From assembly GCA_910577295.1 (NCBI GenBank), contig CAJTLS010000046.1, positions 1 through 13,764 of the forward strand: DNA of 13,764 nt, in the 5' to 3' direction. Position numbers and translations under genes: made by a program. The notes beneath the pieces are model-generated. The model saw only the letters and a program-made list of their open reading frames with translations, made no database searches and was not told where the DNA came from. This document shows, one piece after another, positions 6,564 through 13,675 of this stretch. Each line of letters opens with the position of its first letter. Position 1 is the first letter of the stretch. Source of the DNA: an uncultured Eubacterium sp. (GTDB taxonomy: Bacteria > Bacillota > Clostridia > Lachnospirales > Lachnospiraceae).

Positions 6564-7046
6564 TTAGTTCTTATGAAAATCCAAAATTTCGTATTGAATA
6601 AAACCAACCGGTGTCTCTACCTCTACAGTATCTCCCTTTTGTGCGCCAATCAGCGCTTTTCCCACCGGAGATTCATTGGAGATTTTACCTTTCAGGCTGT
6701 TTGCTTCCGTGGAACCTACAATCTTGTATTCCATCTCCTCTTCGAATTCCATATCCTTTATTTTCACTGTGCAACCTACATTAATTACACTTGCGTCAAC
6801 ATCGTCGTCATCAACTACTTCTGCGTTTTTGAGTATTTTGTCTATTTCCTCAATCCGGAGTTCAATGTCGCGCTGTTCTTCTTTCGCTGCGTCATACTCC
6901 GCATTCTCGGATAAATCGCCCTGTTCTCTTGCTTCCTTAATTTTCTGAGCAACTTCACGACGTCGATTCACTTTCAAATCATGCAATTCATCTTCTAACG
7001 CTTTTAATCCCTCATACGTTAAAATTTTTTTCTTTGTTTCAGCCAT
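6564..7046 (-). CDS. greA: Transcription elongation factor GreA
   Basis: 160 residues. GreA enters the RNA polymerase secondary channel and stimulates cleavage of backtracked transcripts. Residues about 10-77 form the antiparallel coiled coil; its tip reads GDLSENAEYDAAKE (43-56), with the acidic Asp44 and Glu47 that help hold the catalytic metal. Residues about 85-160 form the FKBP-like domain (ESPVGKALIGAQKGDTVEVE). The frame is open to 7094, but the ATG at 7046 is the real start: GGGAGGT precedes it by 7 nt and the protein then has the usual length. It is the first gene of the greA-lysS pair, behind a consensus promoter at 7118-7146. Confidence 0.96.
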   Translation of the reverse strand: MAETKKKILTYEGLKALEDELHDLKVNRRREVAQKIKEAREQGDLSENAEYDAAKEEQRDIELRIEEIDKILKNAEVVDDDDVDASVINVGCTVKIKDMEFEEEMEYKIVGSTEANSLKGKISNESPVGKALIGAQKGDTVEVETPVGFIQYEILDFHKN

Positions 7047-7117
7047 GGATATACCTCCCGAAATTCTTAATTGCATAGCCAAACAGACGTACAAACAGGT
7101 TGACTACACATCGTTTT

Positions 7118-7146
7118 ATTATAGCGTAACTTCCATACATTGTCAA
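7118..7146 (-). promoter_or_regulatory. Consensus sigma-A promoter of greA-lysS
   Basis: On the minus strand TTGACA (7146-7141), a 17-bp spacer and TATAAT (7123-7118) match the consensus exactly. Transcription should start near 7111, giving a leader of about 65 nt before the greA ATG. Strong constitutive expression is expected. Confidence 0.88.
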
Positions 7147-7169
7147 TTCCGCAGCCATTTGAGTTTCGC

Positions 7170-7238
7170 CTATTTTTGCAGCAAGACAAAGGGTATCCTG
7201 CCGTATCTTGTCCGGTATGCCGCTCCCAACAAAAATAG
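7170..7238. repeat. 69-bp unit with 9-bp terminal inverted repeats
   Basis: CTATTTTTG (7170-7178) and CAAAAATAG (7230-7238) are perfect inverted repeats. Inside are three similar phrases (GGTATCCTGCC, CGTATCTTGTCC, GGTATGCCGCTCCC). It sits between the stop of the beta-helix gene and the greA promoter. It could be a small dispersed intergenic repeat or the 3' structure of the beta-helix mRNA; it lacks a normal terminator T-run. Confidence 0.35.
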
Positions 7239-7264
7239 ATTATTCCTTTCATTTCCAATCAACA

Positions 7265-9661
7265 TTAATCAAGAAACGGCTTCTTTTCTGCTTCCGAATC
7301 TTCCTGCTCCTCGGTGGCACGGATTAAAATATTATGATATTTTTTAGCAATATTATTCAGTGTGTTATTCTGCATTGCGGCCCAGTTCGCTTCGGATATA
7401 GAGCAAATCGTATCCGCATATCCCGCTTTTACGGAAGCGTCTGTCGTCGGCCCCATCTGCATAATAACACGAATCGGATAGTAGCGGCAGTCTTCAAACG
7501 TATTTTCTGTTACCGTTGGATTGAGAACGCCTCGCAGCAGCAGCGCCACATATTTATATGGATTTCCCGCATCATTTCGTTTGCCATCATCCAGCGACTG
7601 AATATTCATAAACGTATTCCCCTTAATAAGGGTATCTTTCCAATTTAGGGCGCGTATTGCCACATTATACGTTCCATCAAAACAATTGTTTATAATCTGC
7701 ACATTCTCCTGATATAGCTGTTTTATGCCGTCGACGGAATAAGTATGGCTGCCAATGGCCGTTCCGACATTTTTAAATACGTTATTGCGAATATAAATGT
7801 CCTTACATGTGAGCATATCATGGGCAGACCAGTCATAATTGAAACCGTCGGTAACCAAATCGTTACCATCTACATTGATACACTCCTTATGACTCTTCTC
7901 ATCGAGCGGCTTAAATCCCTCAAACATACATTTTTCAAAGACTACGTTTTGAGAAGAATTTAATTCTACAAAATGAGAGCCATACTGATTTTGGAAAGTA
8001 ACTCCCTGAATTAAAATATTCCTTGCGTGTCCCATCACGAGACCCATGCAGTTTTTTACATTGGCACAGTTGATTCGAGCCGTTCCCTGACCGATGATTT
8101 TAATATCGTGCGCCCCATTGTAGCCGCGTACCGTTCCCTTTGTCCCATCCTTCGATGGCGGTACTAAGGTAAAAAGCGATTTAGCATAACAGATATCCGT
8201 TGCTGTTGTTCCCGACTTTGTAAAATTGACGCCGTTTTCTAACGTCATCGTTACATTTGACGGAATACAAATATTATTCGTAACCGGATAATTGCCGGCC
8301 TTTACCGTTATTGTACCGCCTCCGGCATATTCCAACTGTTCCATGTAAGACAGGAACGTATAGTACACACGGCGTTTGGAAAAATCTGCCGCATCGTTAT
8401 ACTTCTCATGGTACGGCCCCGTAGATGAAGTGATAACAAATGTTTTGTCTGTTTTATTCCTCACGTAAGTAATACGCGTCTTGCCATTGAGTATATAGTA
8501 ATGGCTCAGTTCGCTTGCTGCATTTGCCGCCAGACGGTTTTTCGCTGCCGTGCCGATAACGGATGTCACACTTGGCATCTTCTTTCCCTTGCCGGCATTC
8601 GCCGCCTTATTAAAACAGGCCAGAAACTTACATTTACTAACTGTATTTGACGCCACTGACGGCTCATAAACACCATAACCGTATACTGCGCTGCCTGTCT
8701 TCTTTTTCGAAGATACAAGCTTAATCGTATTGTTTTTTATCGCCGGCTTTTTCCATAAGACGGCATAAACTGCACATTTTTGCGTATCCGTAAATGTATT
8801 TTTATCAATCGTTATTTTCGTCTGATAATACTTTGTTGTCTTTTTCGCAGACTTTACGACAACCGATTTCGTCGTGCCAACACCGATATCCGCAGACTGA
8901 AATTGGTTTCTGGTAATCGTGATGGATTTATTTTTCGTATTGTCTAACTTACTCCACTTTCCGGTAAAATCATTTGTCGTCTCATTGATTGTCTCCAATC
9001 GTATTGCCATGCGGTTTTTCAAACCTGAAACAGCCGCTCCTTTTTGAAAAACACAATCGCTGACCGTTACTTTCTGGGATCCCTCTATCCAAATGTAACT
9101 GCCGCCTTTTTTATTTTTAAAGGTGATGCCGCTGACTTTTACGTCGGAGGCGTGGCCGATATATACGGCGGTCGCTCCTTTTACCTTTCCGAGGTCAATA
9201 GAAGCCTTTCCGGATCCCTTTATGCTCACTTTCTTCGACGATTGGTACTTTGATACCATACGGTTTTGTGAAGCCTTTTGGGAAGAAACGGTTTGAAATA
9301 AAACTTTCGTCGCCTTTAGTTTTCCCGTCCCCGTAGCCTTAGTCTTTTTTATTTTCGCGCCGGATTTTAATTCTATCGTCACGTTTGATGGCACTGACAG
9401 TGTACCCGGAACTTTATAAGTACCTTTCTTTAACTTCAAAGTTCCCCCTGTTTCCGCCAGACGGTCCAGATACGATTGCAGCATCAGAAACTGCCTTGTC
9501 TTTGCATTGTATTGCGGCTTCTGCCGATACACGCTGCTGCAGGGAATCGTCTTTGGATTCACCGTAACCGTTCTCTTCTTCGCCTCAGCATTCTGTCCGC
9601 ATAAACCGATACCGGCCATCATGCCAACCATACTCATAATAATCATCCACTGTTTTTTCAT
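7265..9661 (-). CDS. Secreted protein with two tandem right-handed beta-helix domains
   Basis: 798 residues. The N-terminus (MKKQWMIIMSMVGMMAGIGL, then ...AEA at 27) is a signal peptide with a type I cleavage site; Cys21 is not in a proper lipobox. The rest is built from two homologous beta-helix halves, about 45-350 and 420-735, each starting with a cap (GGTLKLKKGTY at 72; GGTITVKAGNY at 448) and SNVT strand (92; 468), then coils ending in VYIGHASDVKVSGITF (166) and LVMGHARNILIQGVTF (541). Such folds occur in pectate-lyase-like polysaccharide lyases and surface proteins; second-half KECINVDGN and HFVELNSSQNV resemble positions near the substrate groove, but I cannot assign an activity. The first half is very lysine-rich, the second more acidic. 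No sortase motif or cell-wall binding domain is visible, so it is probably released or loosely held. ATG 9661 has only a distant AGAGAGG site (13 nt). It stands alone, divergent from the GntR operon. Confidence 0.88.
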   Translation of the reverse strand: MKKQWMIIMSMVGMMAGIGLCGQNAEAKKRTVTVNPKTIPCSSVYRQKPQYNAKTRQFLMLQSYLDRLAETGGTLKLKKGTYKVPGTLSVPSNVTIELKSGAKIKKTKATGTGKLKATKVLFQTVSSQKASQNRMVSKYQSSKKVSIKGSGKASIDLGKVKGATAVYIGHASDVKVSGITFKNKKGGSYIWIEGSQKVTVSDCVFQKGAAVSGLKNRMAIRLETINETTNDFTGKWSKLDNTKNKSITITRNQFQSADIGVGTTKSVVVKSAKKTTKYYQTKITIDKNTFTDTQKCAVYAVLWKKPAIKNNTIKLVSSKKKTGSAVYGYGVYEPSVASNTVSKCKFLACFNKAANAGKGKKMPSVTSVIGTAAKNRLAANAASELSHYYILNGKTRITYVRNKTDKTFVITSSTGPYHEKYNDAADFSKRRVYYTFLSYMEQLEYAGGGTITVKAGNYPVTNNICIPSNVTMTLENGVNFTKSGTTATDICYAKSLFTLVPPSKDGTKGTVRGYNGAHDIKIIGQGTARINCANVKNCMGLVMGHARNILIQGVTFQNQYGSHFVELNSSQNVVFEKCMFEGFKPLDEKSHKECINVDGNDLVTDGFNYDWSAHDMLTCKDIYIRNNVFKNVGTAIGSHTYSVDGIKQLYQENVQIINNCFDGTYNVAIRALNWKDTLIKGNTFMNIQSLDDGKRNDAGNPYKYVALLLRGVLNPTVTENTFEDCRYYPIRVIMQMGPTTDASVKAGYADTICSISEANWAAMQNNTLNNIAKKYHNILIRATEEQEDSEAEKKPFLD

Positions 9662-9717
9662 CTGCTTCGTCTAACCTCTCTCTTATCATTGAATTGCAAC
9701 TTATCTTTGCGATAACT

Positions 9718-9730
9718 CTTTGTAACAAAG
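9718..9730. promoter_or_regulatory. 13-bp palindrome upstream of the beta-helix gene
   Basis: CTTTGTAACAAAG is a perfect inverted repeat (CTTTGT / ACAAAG) around one central base, about 57 bp upstream of the beta-helix start codon and near a weak leftward promoter-like pair (TTGTTA, 17 bp, GATAAG). It could be an operator for that gene; the binding protein is unknown. Confidence 0.35.
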
Positions 9731-9746
9731 CATAGTATAATGGTAA

Positions 9747-9784
9747 ATGATGTCATTTTCTTTACACTTGCCGCTTGACATCAT
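9747..9784. promoter_or_regulatory. 9-bp inverted repeat overlapping the GntR operon -35 box
   Basis: ATGATGTCA (9747-9755) and TGACATCAT (9776-9784) are perfect inverted repeats 29 bp apart start to start, about three helical turns. The right arm covers the -35 hexamer (9775-9780). This suits a regulator bound to both arms, in addition to the repressor site over the -10 region. Confidence 0.4.
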
Positions 9785-9803
9785 CTGCTATTTTATGTAT
9801 TAT
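9775..9803 (+). promoter_or_regulatory. Sigma-A promoter of the GntR-ABC operon
   Basis: TTGACA (9775-9780), 17-bp spacer, TATTAT (9798-9803). The predicted start is near 9810, giving a leader of about 60 nt before the ATG at 9869. Confidence 0.8.
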
Positions 9804-9823
9804 TGTATTGTGTTATTAATACA
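9804..9823. promoter_or_regulatory. Candidate operator for the GntR/YtrA-type repressor
   Basis: TGTATT (9804-9809) and AATACA (9818-9823) form an inverted repeat with an 8-bp spacer, starting directly after the -10 box and covering the transcription start. Autorepression by the product of the first gene is the simple reading, by analogy with YtrA-type operons. Confidence 0.5.
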
Positions 9824-9868
9824 GCGACACAACATTGGATAAATCTTGAAGTAGAAAAGGAGGTAACT

Positions 9869-10228
9869 ATGGCTTGGAAATTATCTAATGACCGTCCCAT
9901 CTATATACAATTGATGGAACAGATTAAGCGCCAAATTCTTTCCGGGCGTTACCATTGCGGTGATAACTTTCCCTCTGTTCGGGAATTAGCAGCCGAGGCG
10001 GCTGTCAACCCGAACACAATGCAAAAGGCGCTCGCCGCTCTGGAGCAGGAAGGACTGTTGGTAACTAACAGGACGAACGGACGCTCTGTTACAAGTGACG
10101 AGACTCTGATTCAAACAACGCGTGAGAGTCTGGCTGCGAAAATTGTCAACGAATGTCAAAATGCACTGCTGGCATTGGGTTATGATTCAGAAGATAGTAT
10201 GGCTTTTATTAAAAAGAACTATCCCTGA
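9869..10228 (+). CDS. GntR-family transcriptional regulator, YtrA subfamily
   Basis: 119 residues, the short length typical of the YtrA subfamily, which has a winged helix-turn-helix but only a small C-terminal dimerisation tail instead of a large ligand domain. Residues 10-70 carry the GntR signature: PIYIQLMEQIKRQILSGRY, FPSVRELAAEAAVNPNTMQK, ALEQEGLLVTNRTNG. The frame is open from 9803, but ATG 9869 follows AAAGGAGGT and is the start. It leads a three-gene operon with an ABC ATPase and a permease, as in Bacillus ytr and similar operons that respond to cell-envelope antibiotics and are normally repressed by this protein. The inducer cannot be read from sequence. Confidence 0.93.
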   Translation: MAWKLSNDRPIYIQLMEQIKRQILSGRYHCGDNFPSVRELAAEAAVNPNTMQKALAALEQEGLLVTNRTNGRSVTSDETLIQTTRESLAAKIVNECQNALLALGYDSEDSMAFIKKNYP

Positions 10229-10282
10229 AAAACAGATTAGAAATTGATAAATCAGCCTGTAACAGGCAGAATGGAGGATTTT

Positions 10283-10978
10283 ATGTTATTACTGGAAGCA
10301 AACCGTCTGACTAAAAAATTCGGGCCAAATTATGCTCTCAATGACGTCAATCTTTCGTTAGATTGCGGTAAAATCATTGGTTTATTGGGCCCGAATGGCA
10401 GCGGCAAAACAACATTTATAAAAATTATTACCGGACTACTAAAACCAACTTCCGGTGTCGTCCGAATCGGCGCAGAACAACCCGGTATTCTTACCAAACA
10501 ACACATTTCCTACCTTCCCGACCAGACGATTTTTCCAAAATGGATGAAGGTAACCGACTTATTTTCCTATTATCAGGACTTTTTTTCAGATTTTGACAGA
10601 GCGAAGGCAAAAGAGATGATGCAGCGCCTCGATATCTCCGAAAAAATGCGCCTGCGCCAGATGTCGAAAGGAACACTGGAAAAGGTACAGCTCATTCTAG
10701 CTATGAGCCGCAACGCCAATCTCTATTGTCTGGACGAACCTATCGGCGGCGTAGACCCCGCCACACGCGATTACATATTACAGACAATTATTTCAAACTA
10801 TAGCGAAAATGCGTCTGTTCTCATTTCCACTCACTTAATTGCAGATGTGGAAAGTGTTTTAGACGAAGTAATATTCCTGCAAAACGGTCAAGTTCGCATG
10901 CACTCGTCTGTAGAGGATATACGGGAACACGAGGGACAATCCGTTGACGCACTGTTTAGGGAGGTGTTTCGATGCTAG
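10283..10978 (+). CDS. ABC transporter ATP-binding protein
   Basis: 231 residues starting at ATG 10283, 5 nt after GGAGG; the longer frame from 10244 has no ribosome site. Walker A is GPNGSGKT (36-43), Walker B with the catalytic Glu is LYCLDEP (147-153), D-loop GGVD, H-loop STH (His184). Two degenerate points: the Q-loop position reads SYLPD with Asp80 in place of Gln, and the signature is QMSKGTLEKV rather than LSGGQ. Both are seen in YtrB-like and lantibiotic/EcsA-type ATPases. It powers the membrane protein encoded next, whose gene overlaps its last 7 bp. A role in export or envelope stress response is inferred from the operon. Confidence 0.93.
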   Translation: MLLLEANRLTKKFGPNYALNDVNLSLDCGKIIGLLGPNGSGKTTFIKIITGLLKPTSGVVRIGAEQPGILTKQHISYLPDQTIFPKWMKVTDLFSYYQDFFSDFDRAKAKEMMQRLDISEKMRLRQMSKGTLEKVQLILAMSRNANLYCLDEPIGGVDPATRDYILQTIISNYSENASVLISTHLIADVESVLDEVIFLQNGQVRMHSSVEDIREHEGQSVDALFREVFRC

Positions 10979-11784
10979 GAAAACTGATTAAACACGAATT
11001 TAAAGACACAATACGTCTATTTTGGCCGATTTTCAGCCTTATTGTTGTATTGACACCGCTTTTTGCCTTTTTGATGAAATTGGGCATGAATGGTATTTTT
11101 TTCAACTACGAAGAGCAAAATGGTCTAAACCTGACTTATGCCTTACAGGGCGGGTTAATCGGATACTATCTGCTCCTTGTCGGACTCTTCCTCGGCTGCC
11201 AAATTATGATGGCACTGCGTTTTTACCGCACGATTGCAACGAACGAGGCCTATCTGACTTTTACTCTGCCAACCTCGATGGGTAAAATCTTATTCAGCAA
11301 ATGGCTGATTGCCATGCTATATTACATAGTATCCGGAATCCTTGCGTTTTTCTCGATTCTTTTTACTGTTATTGTAGCTACACCTGCGACTTTCAAAGAA
11401 ATAGTACAGACCTTTGAGGATTTGATACTCAATATTGACATTGACAGTTTCTCCCTGCTTTCTTTGGCAGCGCTTGTATTTATCGTTTCCGGCGCCGCTA
11501 AGATACTGCAGTTTTATGTTTGCATTATGCTGGGACAATTATTCCGCTCCCATCGGGCGATAATCAGTATCGGCTTTTACATCGCGCTGTCTGTCATATT
11601 ACAAATCGTCAGTTCCCTTGTATTGCTGCCAGTCATCTACTTTAACTTTTTTGATAACCTTTCATCATCCAACTATGTAATCCACTCCTTCCTGTTGCTG
11701 CTTATCCTGTTCAATGCAGTTCTTGCCGGAGGATTCTATTTTACGACATATTTAATTATGCGCAAGCGGCTGAATGTAAGGTAA
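10972..11784 (+). CDS. ABC transporter permease, six predicted membrane helices
   Basis: 270 residues. ATG 10972 lies 7 nt after GGGAGG and overlaps the ATPase stop by 7 bp. Hydrophobic helices lie near 15-37, 61-83, 108-135, 160-187, 195-220 and 235-262, ending in a basic tail (IMRKRLNVR). The segment NEAYLTFTLPTSMGKILFSK between helices 2 and 3 matches the D/N-E-x-YLTFTLP-S motif common in ABC-2-type permeases of Firmicute GntR/ABC operons. With the preceding ATPase it should form a membrane transporter; substrate unknown. The operon ends at the large terminator beginning 22 bp downstream. Confidence 0.88.
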   Translation: MLGKLIKHEFKDTIRLFWPIFSLIVVLTPLFAFLMKLGMNGIFFNYEEQNGLNLTYALQGGLIGYYLLLVGLFLGCQIMMALRFYRTIATNEAYLTFTLPTSMGKILFSKWLIAMLYYIVSGILAFFSILFTVIVATPATFKEIVQTFEDLILNIDIDSFSLLSLAALVFIVSGAAKILQFYVCIMLGQLFRSHRAIISIGFYIALSVILQIVSSLVLLPVIYFNFFDNLSSSNYVIHSFLLLLILFNAVLAGGFYFTTYLIMRKRLNVR

Positions 11785-11805
11785 ATAAATTAGATTGTAT
11801 AACAA

Positions 11806-11871
11806 AAATCCACGAATCATTGTAAAAGAAGAGAGACTTACGAACAAACTCTCCCACTGATTCGTGGATTT
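11806..11871. terminator. Strong bidirectional terminator between permease gene and prfC
   Basis: A perfect 14-bp stem AAATCCACGAATCA (11806-11819) / TGATTCGTGGATTT (11858-11871) encloses a second short stem GAGAG (11831-11835) / CTCTC (11849-11853). T-rich tracts follow on both strands (TTTCTTTCATTATTTT rightward, TTTTTGTTATAC leftward), as expected for convergent operons. Confidence 0.82.
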
Positions 11872-11894
11872 CTTTCATTATTTTCAACCACTCA

Positions 11895-13484
11895 CTAATT
11901 CCGTGAAAATTCACTTAACAAAAGATTCTCATTGCGCTCAAGAGCCGTTTGTATGCTCCACGGATGGGTAAAGAGCAGAAGCGGACGGTCACGCAAATCT
12001 TTTACTTTCTTTGTATCCGAAGTTACCGATAAGGACGCCACATCAATTTCCTTATTTTCAATCCAGCGGACATGCTCATATGGCAGCTGCTCCATCCGTA
12101 TTTCCACATTATACTCACTCTCTAAGCGGTACTGGAGAACCTCAAACTGGAGGACGCCGACAACGCCGACAATGATTTCTTCCATTCCGGTATTCATCTC
12201 CTGAAAAATCTGAATCGCACCCTCCTGAGCAATCTGAGTAATCCCTTTCATAAACTGTTTTCTCTTCATCGTATCCACCTGACGCACACGTGCGAAATGC
12301 TCTGGTGCAAAAGTCGGAATACCTTCAAAACAAACGGGTTCCTTACCTTTATATAACGTATCCCCGATGGAGAAAATACCTGGATCAAAGACGCCGATTA
12401 TATCGCCGGCATATGCCTCTTCTACATGCTTTCTTTCCTGCGCCATCATCTGCTGCGGCTGTGCGAGACGAATCTTCTTTCCGCCCTGTACGTGCATGAC
12501 TTCCATGCCAGCCTCGAACTTACCGGAACAAATACGCATAAAGGCGATACGGTCGCGGTGCGCCTTATTCATATTCGCCTGAATTTTAAAAACAAAAGCA
12601 GAAAATTCATCCGAAAAAGGATTGACAGGCGTTCCTTTCGACTCCCGCGGCAACGGAGACGTCGTCATTTCCAAAAAGTGCTGCAAAAACGTTTCCACAC
12701 CAAAATTCGTCAACGCAGAGCCGAAAAACACCGGCGACAGTTGACCTGCCTGCACTTTTTCCAAATCAAACTCATCACTCGCCCCATCAAGCAATTCAAT
12801 TTCATCCACCAAAATGTCATGATATTCTTTTGTAATCAAATCATCCAAATTCGCATCGCCGAGTTTCGCCTTAATTGTCTCGACCTTTTGTCCGTTATCT
12901 CCAGAGAGAAAGTGGGAAATCGTCTGCGTATTGCGGTCGTAGACCCCCTTAAAATTTTTCCCGGAGCCAATCGGCCAGTTAATCGGACAGGTGCGAATAC
13001 CAAGCACATTTTCTATCTGGTCCATCAGTTCAAAGGCGTCCATCGCCTCTCTATCCATTTTATTAATAAAAGTAAAAATCGGAATACCGCGCATCACACA
13101 TACTTTAAAAAGCTTGATTGTCTGTGCCTCGACACCTTTGGAGCCGTCGATGACCATCACCGCAGAATCAGCGGCCATCAGCGTCCGGTAAGTATCTTCC
13201 GAAAAGTCCTGATGTCCCGGCGTATCCAGAATGTTGATACAAAAATTGTCATAGTTAAACTGCAGCACCGAAGAAGTCACCGAGATTCCTCTCTCTTTCT
13301 CAATCTCCATCCAATCGGAAACCGCATGTTTAGCCGCCTTACGTCCCTTTACCGAACCAGCCAGATTAATGGCGCCGCCGTACAAAAGAAACTTTTCCGT
13401 CAATGTCGTCTTTCCGGCGTCCGGATGTGATATGATAGCAAAGGTACGACGCTTTTCAACTTCCTTTTTCCATAAATCACCCAT
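11895..13484 (-). CDS. prfC: Peptide chain release factor 3
   Basis: 529 residues from ATG 13484; RF3 proteins are about 520-535 long. RF3 is a GTPase that removes RF1/RF2 from the ribosome after termination. G1 is SHPDAGKT (19-26), switch I holds ERGISVTSS (64-72), G3 is DTPGHQDF (87-94), G4 is NKMDRE (141-146); domains II and III follow, ending ...FTHPWSIQTALERNENLLLSEFSRN with the RF3-typical HPW near the end. Three in-frame starts are close together: TTG 13502 lies inside the ribosome site, ATG 13490 is only 1 nt after AGGAG, and ATG 13484 is 7 nt after it, so 13484 is preferred. The gene lies just downstream of tRNA-Gln and its terminator, with little room for a promoter of its own. Confidence 0.96.
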   Translation of the reverse strand: MGDLWKKEVEKRRTFAIISHPDAGKTTLTEKFLLYGGAINLAGSVKGRKAAKHAVSDWMEIEKERGISVTSSVLQFNYDNFCINILDTPGHQDFSEDTYRTLMAADSAVMVIDGSKGVEAQTIKLFKVCVMRGIPIFTFINKMDREAMDAFELMDQIENVLGIRTCPINWPIGSGKNFKGVYDRNTQTISHFLSGDNGQKVETIKAKLGDANLDDLITKEYHDILVDEIELLDGASDEFDLEKVQAGQLSPVFFGSALTNFGVETFLQHFLEMTTSPLPRESKGTPVNPFSDEFSAFVFKIQANMNKAHRDRIAFMRICSGKFEAGMEVMHVQGGKKIRLAQPQQMMAQERKHVEEAYAGDIIGVFDPGIFSIGDTLYKGKEPVCFEGIPTFAPEHFARVRQVDTMKRKQFMKGITQIAQEGAIQIFQEMNTGMEEIIVGVVGVLQFEVLQYRLESEYNVEIRMEQLPYEHVRWIENKEIDVASLSVTSDTKKVKDLRDRPLLLFTHPWSIQTALERNENLLLSEFSRN

Positions 13485-13520
13485 CTTCATTCTCCTCTCC
13501 AAACGAATCTGTTTTCAAGC

Positions 13521-13549
13521 AAAAGAAAAGTCCTGACATCAATCAGGAC
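13521..13549 (-). terminator. Intrinsic terminator after tRNA-Gln, in the prfC leader
   Basis: On the minus strand a 7-bp stem GTCCTGA / TCAGGAC with a 6-nt loop is followed by CTTTTCTTTT. It is a standard terminator for the tRNA. Its T-run ends about 37 bp before the prfC start codon. Confidence 0.8.
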
Positions 13550-13556
13550 CAGTGAG

Positions 13557-13628
13557 CTGGGCTACAAGGATTCGAACCTTGAAATGCTGGAGTCAGAGTC
13601 CAGTGCCTTACCATTTGGCGATAGCCCA
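13557..13628 (-). tRNA. tRNA-Gln, anticodon CTG
   Basis: 72 nt fold as a cloverleaf: acceptor TGGGCTA / TAGCCCA (13628-13622 and 13564-13558), D arm GCC...GGC, anticodon stem CTGGA / TCCAG with loop CTCTGAC giving anticodon CTG (reads CAG), T arm CAAGG TTCGAAT CCTTG, discriminator G. CCA is not encoded and would be added after transcription. Confidence 0.95.
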
Positions 13629-13646
13629 ATTACAACCACAAGCGAT

Positions 13647-13675
13647 ATTATACATGAAACATTTTAAGAATGCAA
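13647..13675 (-). promoter_or_regulatory. Sigma-A promoter of tRNA-Gln
   Basis: On the minus strand TTGCAT (13675-13670), 17-bp spacer, TATAAT (13652-13647), so transcription should start near 13640, about 12 nt before the mature tRNA. This may also drive prfC by read-through. Upstream DNA (13676-13764) is AT-rich with one short inverted repeat (TTCTAC / GTAGAA) and no gene I can support. Confidence 0.75.

Noticed and set aside
7067..7258. 63-residue minus-strand frame upstream of greA
   Set aside because: It crosses the consensus greA promoter and the 69-bp inverted-repeat unit; composition is non-protein-like and no Shine-Dalgarno site is present.
12426..13430. Long 334-residue open frame on the plus strand
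   Set aside because: It lies wholly antisense to prfC, which has every GTPase motif; the protein is a basic, low-complexity shadow with no ribosome site.
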